A stretch of 9,140 nucleotides of DNA from Ignavibacteriales bacterium UBA6490 (GTDB taxonomy: Bacteria; Bacteroidota; Ignavibacteria; Ignavibacteriales; Ignavibacteriaceae): contig DJMM01000034.1 of the NCBI GenBank assembly GCA_002435365.1, positions 5,862 through 15,001 on the forward strand. Direction: 5' to 3'. A program made the position numbers and the translations under genes. The notes below the pieces were generated by a model. It worked only from the letters and a program-made list of their open reading frames with translations. It made no database searches and had not been told where the DNA came from. Shown piece after piece: positions 1-6,655 of the stretch. Within the stretch, counting starts at the first letter, position 1, and every line of letters starts with the position of its first letter.

Positions 1-1700
1 TATTTTATTTTTGTGCTCGGGTTGAATGGGTTGGGATAATTCTGTCCAAGACTAAACAATTTTGGCAAGGGAAGCTCATTTTTAATACCTGTTACTACTG
101 TATTTACAGTATCAATCCAGTATAACATACCATTGCTTTTCATTTCAAATCTTAGATTGAAATAACCGGGGAAGGTCGCAGAATCATATGTGACGGCAAA
201 TCCTGATGATACTGTTTTAACCTCTCCGGGCATAATATCCGGGCAGTTTTTGAAGGATGGATAAATATTAGTTACCCAGGGATCATCAGAATATAGTTCA
301 ACTGTTATATTGCTAATAGTGGAATCTGTTCCCTGATTCCTGATATAGGGTCTGATTACATACCTGAAATTCGAATATGGACTTGTTGCAATGCTGTCTA
401 TCTTAAGTGGTCCTATGGTAGTAAATCTGCAATCATCATATATGATACGATAATTCTGTGATTGGCTTTCAGTCACGCTTACACTCAGAGTATAAATATC
501 TTCATTGTGTTGTGGCGGAACATATGCAGCAAATAATCCATCATTTGCCAGTGAATCTCCATGCACTCCATCATCATAAAGACAGACTGAATCGACCTGG
601 TTCCCGTTTGAATTGGTACAAATTAAATTAGTCGTAAACTGAAGATTATCAGGGTTTGAAAATTTCGTTCTGAAAAGAACTGAATCTGTATTTACTTGAG
701 CAAATGCCTTAACAACATACGGTTGTTTAACAAATATAGATGGAGGAATAAATTCCCATACTTCACTACTGCCGGTTGCCCAATCAGATGTTCCACCAAT
801 TATATATATTTTATCATCCACCGCAGTAGCTCCAAAAAATGTACGGTTAAAAGGTGCGTCTGGTAATTTTAACCAACTATCGTCAACCGGATCATAAACT
901 TCAACATCTGATAATATCTCCTCCCACACACCTGTATATCCACCAATTATATATATTTTTCCCTCAGCTACAGGGGCAGGATGCGACCAGCCTCTTGCTG
1001 TAGGCATATTAGTTTTCTTGGTCCATGCATTCGTTCCTGGATCATAAGCGTAAGTAGCAGAGAACGTTATCTCGAATCCCCCGCCTATAACATACAATAA
1101 TCCATTGTATGGCGCCACCATTACACCACCGTAGTTTTCAGGAATATCTGCCTTCCCTGTCCAGGAGGTGTCTGTCAATGGATTATAGGCTTCACAATTT
1201 CTATCGTAATGATTTCCACCTACATTATAAATTATACCACCAACTACTCCAGCTGCTGCGCCCATTCTTGGGGAAAGTAAATTTGCCTTTTGATTCCATG
1301 TATCAGATACGGGATCATATGCAAAAACTTCTGATATCGCTTCTGGAACACCAACGCCACCACCAATTGCATAGACAAGACTATCTACCGCTGCTAAAGA
1401 AACCAGTCCTCCGCAGGTTGGCATTTCCTGTTTTACTTCCCATGTATCTGTCATGGGATCATAGACTTCGTTGTAGTTTTGATTATTTAAAGAACCATCT
1501 ATTCCCCCCATTACATAGATTTTATTATCTACAACTGCAGCGCAACACCCCATTCTTGGATGCAGTGTATTTGCCTTCCTTGTCCATCCATTTTGCGCCA
1601 TAGTCTGAATGGCAATCAAAGCAAAGGAAATAATAACCAGGCTGAATTTTGTTAAAAAATATTTTTCCCATGTTTTACTTATTTTTGTTCCCGGTAACAT
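1..1700 (-). CDS. Secreted kelch-repeat protein with type IX sorting domain (3' end beyond window)
   Basis: The frame runs without a stop from ATG at 1700 to the window edge: 566 visible residues, C-terminus missing. CTGGAGG lies 5 nt before the ATG and fixes the start. Residues 1-35 form a signal peptide with a long n-region, a hydrophobic core at about 19-31 and a likely cleavage after MAQ. Residues 38-318 carry six kelch-like units, each with a GG pair after a hydrophobic strand (IYVMGG 61-66, VYAIGG 109-114, IYNVGG 157-162, LYVIGG 202-207, IYIIGG 249-254 and 298-303) and a YDP..D.W-like motif between blades; six units suit one closed beta-propeller. Residues 340-430 contain LYDDGVHGDSLANDG, seen in extracellular beta-sandwich domains. 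NYPNPFNPST at 554-563 opens a type IX sorting domain, of which roughly 60-70 residues should lie outside the window. Family knowledge predicts outer-membrane export and surface attachment or release. The ligand or substrate is unknown. Confidence 0.9.
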   Translation of the reverse strand, partial: MLPGTKISKTWEKYFLTKFSLVIISFALIAIQTMAQNGWTRKANTLHPRMGCCAAVVDNKIYVMGGIDGSLNNQNYNEVYDPMTDTWEVKQEMPTCGGLVSLAAVDSLVYAIGGGVGVPEAISEVFAYDPVSDTWNQKANLLSPRMGAAAGVVGGIIYNVGGNHYDRNCEAYNPLTDTSWTGKADIPENYGGVMVAPYNGLLYVIGGGFEITFSATYAYDPGTNAWTKKTNMPTARGWSHPAPVAEGKIYIIGGYTGVWEEILSDVEVYDPVDDSWLKLPDAPFNRTFFGATAVDDKIYIIGGTSDWATGSSEVWEFIPPSIFVKQPYVVKAFAQVNTDSVLFRTKFSNPDNLQFTTNLICTNSNGNQVDSVCLYDDGVHGDSLANDGLFAAYVPPQHNEDIYTLSVSVTESQSQNYRIIYDDCRFTTIGPLKIDSIATSPYSNFRYVIRPYIRNQGTDSTISNITVELYSDDPWVTNIYPSFKNCPDIMPGEVKTVSSGFAVTYDSATFPGYFNLRFEMKSNGMLYWIDTVNTVVTGIKNELPLPKLFSLGQNYPNPFNPSTKIK

Positions 1701-1738
1701 AAAAACCTCCAGAGGTTTACGTGATTTTTCATATGCTT

Positions 1739-1771
1739 TGGCAGTCATCCCGATCCATGGAATGACTGCCA
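1739..1771. other. Perfect 10-bp inverted repeat between lipoprotein and kelch genes
   Basis: TGGCAGTCAT (1739-1748) is the exact reverse complement of ATGACTGCCA (1762-1771), with a 13-nt loop that can partly pair (CC/GG). It sits 20 nt after the lipoprotein stop codon and about 40 nt before the kelch start codon. Neither strand has a T-run after the stem, so it is not a classical intrinsic terminator. It could be a transcript-stabilising hairpin, an attenuating structure, an operator or a copy of a dispersed REP-like palindrome. The inverted repeat is certain; its role is unknown. Confidence 0.6.
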
Positions 1772-1790
1772 CGCTAAAATTAAGCTAGTT

Positions 1791-2435
1791 CTATTTGTAG
1801 AACCCGGAGCCGCTTCCCATCCAGAAAATAGGTTCAGGAAAATGAGCGTCATCGCTGAATACTGTAATGGTACCCTCTAAAACCATTTGCATTTTATCAA
1901 CCTGGCCGCCTTTCCCCTGCCCTACCATCTTCAACGGCAAATACCAAAAGTGATATTCGGCAGTCCCTATTGGGAGATTGAAAATTTGCTTACCCTGATA
2001 GGAGCGATATCCTTCCCATTGAGTTTCCCATATGCCAAGGCCTTCCTGTCCGGGAGCCCTGTATGATACTGTTTTACCGTTGGCCGGGCCATTACCTGTG
2101 TTTCCCTCCATCATTGTACTTAAGTAATTCTCATTTAAACCGGTGACGAGGGGATCAATATTACCATCCAAATCCCTGGCCTCCATATACTCCCAAACTC
2201 CCACTTTTTTATAATGAACATATCCATTAGGCAGATATTGCTTGATCCCGGGATCAAGGGCATAAGGAAATGGAGGCGGAATAGGTACATCCGTAAGTGT
2301 GAAATAATGGATTGCTTCTTTTTCAAGCGACACCTGATCTGTTGAAGAAACCGGCGACTGTAATTGGTCAGAGCAGCCGGTGAGAAACAATCCTGCGAAG
2401 GAAAAGAGAACGACAAAACATTTGAGTGTTTTCAT
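1791..2435 (-). CDS. Hypothetical envelope lipoprotein
   Basis: The 214-residue product starts with a lipoprotein signal peptide: a lysine-containing n-region, a hydrophobic core at 7-18 and lipobox LTGC with the acylated cysteine at residue 21. AAAGGAG lies 7 nt before the ATG. The mature part is soluble, rich in Trp, Tyr, Gly and Pro, with a proline cluster (VPIPPPFPY) near residue 51 and Gly-rich stretches around 110-135 and 172-178. It has no other membrane segment and I recognise no family. The alternating hydrophobic and aromatic pattern of the second half (EYHFWYLPLKM, MQMVLEGTITVF) suggests beta structure; that is inference. It lies in tail-to-head order after the sigma-54 activator, with a sigma-54-like promoter in the gap, so it is a candidate target of that activator. 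The kelch gene follows 90 nt downstream on the same strand and may be cotranscribed. Confidence 0.85.
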   Translation of the reverse strand: MKTLKCFVVLFSFAGLFLTGCSDQLQSPVSSTDQVSLEKEAIHYFTLTDVPIPPPFPYALDPGIKQYLPNGYVHYKKVGVWEYMEARDLDGNIDPLVTGLNENYLSTMMEGNTGNGPANGKTVSYRAPGQEGLGIWETQWEGYRSYQGKQIFNLPIGTAEYHFWYLPLKMVGQGKGGQVDKMQMVLEGTITVFSDDAHFPEPIFWMGSGSGFYK

Positions 2436-2500
2436 TTTAGTCTCCTTTGTTAATATTAATAAATTGTTTTCATCCCAGCTTTATTGCTGTACCTGAGATT

Positions 2501-2516
2501 AACAAGACCAGTGCCG
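2501..2516 (-). promoter_or_regulatory. Candidate sigma-54 (-24/-12) promoter for the lipoprotein gene
   Basis: The minus strand reads CGGCACTGGTCTTGTT. Against the sigma-54 consensus TGGCACG-N4-TTGCW it keeps GGCAC at -24 and TTG at -12 with correct spacing (GG-N10-GT). It departs at the first T, the base after GGCAC, and the -12 C, which is T. Transcription would start near 2490, giving a leader of about 55 nt to the lipoprotein ATG at 2435. The gene immediately upstream encodes a sigma-54 activator, which raises the prior. The imperfect -12 element keeps confidence moderate. Confidence 0.42.
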
Positions 2517-2534
2517 CGGAATTTGATATAAAAC

Positions 2535-2550
2535 AATTTGAGAATTTGAG
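2535..2550. repeat. Tandem 8-bp repeat upstream of the sigma-54-like site
   Basis: AATTTGAG occurs twice head to tail (2535-2542 and 2543-2550), 19-34 bp upstream of the -24 side of the candidate sigma-54 promoter. The repeat is plain in the sequence. It could be a protein-binding site, though activator enhancer sites usually lie farther upstream (about 80-150 bp); it may equally be chance in AT-rich DNA. The rest of the 190-bp gap 2436-2625 shows no gene. Confidence 0.3.
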
Positions 2551-2625
2551 AAAATGTTAATGTTTTTAGAGGAATACGATTTTTTTAATCGCAATATTTT
2601 GTGGATTCGTAAAAATCTGCGGGTA

Positions 2626-4152
2626 TTAGAGGGATGAATCTTTATTAATATTCAGCTTCTGCATTTTGTACCGGAGCGTTTGTTCGGGGATATTTAATGA
2701 TCGTGCCGCCCTGGTCTGATTCCAATCGTGATTGATCAGTGCTTCCCTGATCAATTGCGCCTCGATATCACGCAATCTGTCTTTAAGTGATAGATTTGAC
2801 TGAGATGCATAAGTATGTAACTGTTCCTGTTTCATCTCCCCGGTATATTCTGTTGGAAGAATGTCAACTCCACTAATTTTATTAGCTGGCGGAGTTAATG
2901 CCACTATCCTCTCGACCAGATTTTCAAGCTCCCGTATATTTCCCGCCCAATGACGGTGTGTTAAAAATTTCATTAACTCACTGTCAAATGTCTCTAAAGA
3001 TTTTTTCTGTTCTTTCGCAAAAGCTGGTATAAAGTGATTTACTAATAATGCAATATCCTCCGCTCTTTCATCAAGCGGGGGAACATGAATAGGATATACA
3101 TTAAGCCTGTAATACAACTCTTCTTTGAATTTTTTCTCCCTAACCAATTTTATTAGCGGTACACTTGCCGCTGCAATTATTCTCACATCAATTTTCTTAA
3201 CTTCGTTTGAACCAACCGCACGGAATTCCTTCTCCTGCAAGAATCTCAAAAATTTTGACTGCATTTCCAGCGGAAGGCTGCAGACTTCATCAATAAATAA
3301 TGTGCCGTTGTCTGCTTCCTCAATTATACCCATTCTATCTTTTATTGCTCCCGTGAATGCTCCCTTTACATAACCGAATATCTCGCTTTCAATAAGTGAT
3401 TCTGGTATAGCACCGCAATCTATAACTGAAAATTTTTCTGTGCTTCTTTCACTGAAGTTGTGAATGGCTTTGGCAATCATCTCTTTTCCGGTTCCTGTTT
3501 CACCCTCAAGCAGCACACGTACGCTGCATTTTGACGCTGATTCAATCGACTTGAGAAGATCTATAAATATTTTACTTTTTCCTATTAACCCCATATTTGC
3601 ATATTTATTTAATAAAGCATTGTCAGGAAGTGGACAACTGAAATATTCTTCTATTTTCTCAACTTTGTTCAGAAATGGTGCAATAACCGAAGAGAAATTC
3701 TCGGCGAGAGATAAATCCTGCTCCGTGAAAATTTTACTGCCTCGTTTGTTGAGCATGTGAAGTGTACCGATAGGTCTGTCCCCGACATTCAAAGCCACGC
3801 AAATTGCCGATTGAACTTCAATGTTTTTGAAAATATCAGAACTGAATCTTTCATCGTTGCTTAAATCGGGACTTATAAGTGATTTCTTATGTTTCTGAAT
3901 CCAGCCAGCAATGTTCACATTAAGTAGATGATAGTTTTTGACGAAACTGTCTTTTTGCCCCTCATAAATTGTTTTAAGGGTATGCTCGGTTTGGGGATTT
4001 AACATCATAACTTTTGCCGAGTCTGTCCCGAAAAGCTGAATTGCCTTGGCTGAGATGACCCTTAGAATTTCCTCGAAGGATGATTGCTGATTGAGTGCTT
4101 GAACAAGTTCAATAATACTTTGCAGTTTAAGATTTTTTTCATCGTAATTCAT
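2626..4152 (-). CDS. Sigma-54-dependent transcriptional activator, GAF-AAA+-Fis HTH
   Basis: This 508-residue bacterial enhancer-binding protein remodels RNA polymerase-sigma-54 closed complexes using ATP. Residues about 10-165 are a GAF sensor domain. The AAA+ domain spans about 187-420: Walker A GETGTGK at 217-223, the sigma-54-contacting GAFTGA loop intact at 264-269, Walker B LFIDE at 285-289, the arginine-finger region YYRLNVYPI near 347-355, and sensor II GNIRELEN at 404-411. A Fis-type helix-turn-helix occupies about 477-500 (NQTRAARSLNIPEQTLRYKM). There is no receiver domain, so it is not a standard two-component regulator; input should come through GAF ligand binding, partner proteins or phosphorylation. 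Its ATG lies 2 nt after the kinase stop and has no evident Shine-Dalgarno, so translation is probably coupled to the kinase. All catalytic motifs look intact. The family call is very safe; the regulon and ligand are unknown. Confidence 0.95.
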   Translation of the reverse strand: MNYDEKNLKLQSIIELVQALNQQSSFEEILRVISAKAIQLFGTDSAKVMMLNPQTEHTLKTIYEGQKDSFVKNYHLLNVNIAGWIQKHKKSLISPDLSNDERFSSDIFKNIEVQSAICVALNVGDRPIGTLHMLNKRGSKIFTEQDLSLAENFSSVIAPFLNKVEKIEEYFSCPLPDNALLNKYANMGLIGKSKIFIDLLKSIESASKCSVRVLLEGETGTGKEMIAKAIHNFSERSTEKFSVIDCGAIPESLIESEIFGYVKGAFTGAIKDRMGIIEEADNGTLFIDEVCSLPLEMQSKFLRFLQEKEFRAVGSNEVKKIDVRIIAAASVPLIKLVREKKFKEELYYRLNVYPIHVPPLDERAEDIALLVNHFIPAFAKEQKKSLETFDSELMKFLTHRHWAGNIRELENLVERIVALTPPANKISGVDILPTEYTGEMKQEQLHTYASQSNLSLKDRLRDIEAQLIREALINHDWNQTRAARSLNIPEQTLRYKMQKLNINKDSSL

Positions 4153-4154
4153 GG

Positions 4155-6380
4155 TTATAAACCAGTCATTTTTACATATTCCTTAAAGCGATCATCGTTC
4201 CGGAGATTATGAAATTCTGGTTCTGCCATTATTAAAGATACTCTGGGATCAATAACATCAATTGATTCTTTTAACCATTTTAATGTTTCCTCCTTTTTTC
4301 CGGCATGCGCAAAAAGTGTAGCTATGTTGTAAGGTGAAGAATAGTGACTGGCATAGGATTTTGCCATACCGTAGGCTATAGTCAGCAAAGCTTGATCAGT
4401 ACTGGTTTTTTCTATTGCTTTGATCATTTCAACACTGCCTGTTTCACTAAAAATCTTTTTTAATACTTGAATTGCTTCCTCTTTTCTACCCATAAATGAA
4501 TAGGTTCGCCACAGAAACCATAAGCCCCATAAAAAAGGAGGATCGACATTTATGTATTTATCAAGGCAAGCTGCAACTTGTTCAAATTTCATTTTGCAGA
4601 AATCTGCATACTGGCCTATCAATTGCGCAAAATCAGACAGGGGATCGATAATCAGTGCTCTTTCCGTTAATTTTCTCGCAAAATCGAAATTTCCATGTAC
4701 AATGTTGGATATACCGAAATTTACGAGCGTGAGTGTATCGTTAGGATTTAATGCTAATGCGCGTTGATAATTCCATGTACTTTCATCATGTTTATGTTCA
4801 AAACACGCTTTTGATAGAGCCAAAAGATGATATCCACCCCAAAGATTCTCATCAATTTCTAAAGTCTTCTCTATATATTTCATCATATATGGCAGTACTT
4901 CTTTAGTACTTTTTACTCCAAACCACATCATAGTGAAATAAGCTCCCCCAAGACCATAATATGCAAGCGCATAGTTAGGATCCTTTTCAAGTGCTTCTTT
5001 GAAATATTCAATAGTATTGCCGATAATCTTGAAATTAAAATGATTAAAAAAGCTCATTCCCTGTATATAAAGGTTATATGCCTCTATGTTATCCGTATAC
5101 CTCTTAATAAGCTTCTCTTTTTCAGATTCAAGAAGCTTTATTTTCAACGCGTCTACAATTGCCAGTGAAATTTCATCCTGTAAATCAAATACATCCTTTA
5201 ACTCTCGATCGTAACGTTCAGACCACAGGTGATAACCATCCATAACATTTATTAATTGAACCGTAATCCTTAACTTATTTCCGGATTTTCTCACGCTTCC
5301 TTCTAGTACTGTTCTTACATCTAATCTCCTGCCCACATTGCGAATATCGTAGCTTGCTCCTTTAAAAGCGTATGCGGTGGTACGGGCAACTACCTTTAAG
5401 TCTCTTATTCGGGATAGAGTGCTGATCAATTCTTCAGTCAGGCCATCACAGAAGAGTTCCTGATCGGGATCTGAGCTCAAATTTACAAACGGTAAGACGG
5501 CGATTGAGTTAGATGTTAAAGGAACAGGCAGTTCAAATTCTGAAGAAATAACTTCACTTTTGGTTTTTACTCTTTTTAAGTCGTCGAGCATTGTTTCCAG
5601 TTCATCGTATCTGTCATTTATATACTTAGACATCGATTTTTCAAGAATACTCATCAGCATTTCAGGTACATCAGGACGGTAATTTCGTATATCTTCCGGC
5701 TCCTGGTTTAAGATCAGATAAATAATTGTTTGCTCATACTCTGCCTGAAAAGGAGGCTTCCCTGCGAGCATCTCATACAGCACAATCCCCAGCGACCAGA
5801 TATCAGTTCTATGATCAACCTTTTCTCCTTTAATCAGTTCGGGGGACATGTAATTTGTTGTTCCAAACTTGACACCAGCTGCGGTGAACTGCGTTACATC
5901 TAATTTTTTAGCTAATCCAAAGTCCAGTATTTTTACAATCCCTTCCCTGGTGATAAATATGTTTGCCGGTTTTATATCTCTGTGTATAATCCCTTTTTGA
6001 TGTGCCTTTTTTAATCCTTCGGCTGTTTGCACAAGGATATCTAAAATTTCATTTGTGCTTGGTTGCTCTCTTCTTATCCTACTCTTCAGGGTTTCTCCCT
6101 CGTAATAATCCATCGCGATGAAGTATTGTCCGTCTTTGGTTTCGTCTATCTCGTGAATTGTACATATGTTATTATGCTGGAGTGACGAAGCGTGCTGTGC
6201 TTCATAAATAAATCTTTGTCTTGATTCTTCATCTCTGGTAAATGATTCTGGAAGAACTTTGAGTGCAACGGTCCGGTTGAGTTTCAGATCCTCGGCTTTG
6301 TAGATTATGCCCATTCCTCCTTCACCAAGTTTGTCGAGGATTTTGAAGTGAGAGAGAGTCTGTCCAATCTCCAATGACAT
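4155..6380 (-). CDS. Hanks-type Ser/Thr protein kinase with TolB-like and TPR domains
   Basis: The 741-residue cytoplasmic protein begins with a complete kinase domain (about 12-270): glycine loop GEGGMG at 19-24, ATP-anchoring K41, E60 of helix C, catalytic HRD at 133-135 followed by K137 and N140, DFG at 153-155, SPE at 179-181 and DIWSLG at 193-198. It is an RD kinase and looks active. Residues about 291-420 (SIAVLPFVNLSSDPDQELF onward) form the TolB/FlgO-like domain also found before TPRs in some class III adenylate cyclases. About 430-741 are TPR-like helices, ending in a DPRVSL...LRNDDRFKEYV motif usual at the end of such proteins. No transmembrane segment or PASTA repeat is seen, unlike PknB, so sensing should be intracellular or through partner proteins. 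The start has only a weak AGG about 7 nt upstream. It is followed after 2 nt by the sigma-54 activator gene, a likely phosphorylation partner (inference). Confidence 0.95.
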   Translation of the reverse strand: MSLEIGQTLSHFKILDKLGEGGMGIIYKAEDLKLNRTVALKVLPESFTRDEESRQRFIYEAQHASSLQHNNICTIHEIDETKDGQYFIAMDYYEGETLKSRIRREQPSTNEILDILVQTAEGLKKAHQKGIIHRDIKPANIFITREGIVKILDFGLAKKLDVTQFTAAGVKFGTTNYMSPELIKGEKVDHRTDIWSLGIVLYEMLAGKPPFQAEYEQTIIYLILNQEPEDIRNYRPDVPEMLMSILEKSMSKYINDRYDELETMLDDLKRVKTKSEVISSEFELPVPLTSNSIAVLPFVNLSSDPDQELFCDGLTEELISTLSRIRDLKVVARTTAYAFKGASYDIRNVGRRLDVRTVLEGSVRKSGNKLRITVQLINVMDGYHLWSERYDRELKDVFDLQDEISLAIVDALKIKLLESEKEKLIKRYTDNIEAYNLYIQGMSFFNHFNFKIIGNTIEYFKEALEKDPNYALAYYGLGGAYFTMMWFGVKSTKEVLPYMMKYIEKTLEIDENLWGGYHLLALSKACFEHKHDESTWNYQRALALNPNDTLTLVNFGISNIVHGNFDFARKLTERALIIDPLSDFAQLIGQYADFCKMKFEQVAACLDKYINVDPPFLWGLWFLWRTYSFMGRKEEAIQVLKKIFSETGSVEMIKAIEKTSTDQALLTIAYGMAKSYASHYSSPYNIATLFAHAGKKEETLKWLKESIDVIDPRVSLIMAEPEFHNLRNDDRFKEYVKMTGL

Positions 6381-6439
6381 TTTATACCTGATTGTGTTTT
6401 ACAGAGGTAGAAATATGATTGACTTAACTTCTTAATTAA

Positions 6440-6655
6440 TTATGATAGAATCAAGAATAATCGGTTGCTGATTAGCAAGTAATAATTAAAATTATGCATA
6501 ATAATGTATTTTATGTTTTCGTAAAACATACCACCCGTTGAATTACTATATATGAGAGTAAATCCCAATAAATAATCCCTATCAGCTGATAGGGATTAGA
6601 ATAACTCATGTTATTACTTACTTCATCAGAATCATTTTCTTAGTTTCAACAAAAT
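6440..6655. repeat. Intergenic repeat, copy A (kinase upstream region to end of sorting-domain gene)
   Basis: This stretch matches 8034-8250 in the same orientation. The core 6451-6521 aligns with 8044-8114 without gaps at 65 of 71 bases. The match continues, with small indels, through a terminator-like stem-loop into the last codons of the 6618-7898 gene. Besides the terminator it holds two hairpins: TTGCT-GATT-AGCAA at 6465-6478 and TATGTTTT-CGT-AAAACATA at 6512-6530. It fills almost all of the 237-bp gap before the kinase gene and may contain that gene's promoter; no clear -10/-35 pair is visible here. Confidence 0.8.
6564..6598 (-). terminator. Terminator-like perfect palindrome after the 6618-7898 gene
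   Basis: Positions 6573-6598 are a 26-bp perfect palindrome (arms TAATCCCTATCAG/CTGATAGGGATTA). In the minus-strand transcript it lies 19 nt past the stop codon and is followed by the U-rich TTTATTGGG. As an RNA hairpin it gives an 11-bp stem with an AGCU loop. Copy B of the repeat has a stem-loop at the same place with a different loop. The U-tract is interrupted, so strength is uncertain; it should separate the secreted-protein gene from the kinase operon. Confidence 0.65.

Noticed and set aside
1109..1603. Plus-strand open frame of 164 codons opposite the kelch gene
   Set aside because: It is antisense to a continuous 566-codon kelch frame with signal peptide and ribosome site. Its translation is rich in His, Leu and Arg with no recognisable domain, and it has no convincing ribosome site.
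1755..1772. GTGGCAGTCATTCCATGG as a sigma-54 promoter for the kelch gene
   Set aside because: The -24 part (TGGCA) fits, but the -12 position reads CCAT instead of TTGC, and the sequence is explained by the inverted repeat.
2135..2416. Second minus-strand frame inside the lipoprotein gene
   Set aside because: It is an out-of-frame shadow of the lipoprotein gene, which has the lipobox and the Shine-Dalgarno.
2576..2592. ACGATT-TTTTT-AATCGC hairpin as terminator of the sigma-54 activator gene
   Set aside because: The stem is only 6 bp with AT-rich pairs, and no T-run follows it in the minus-strand transcript.
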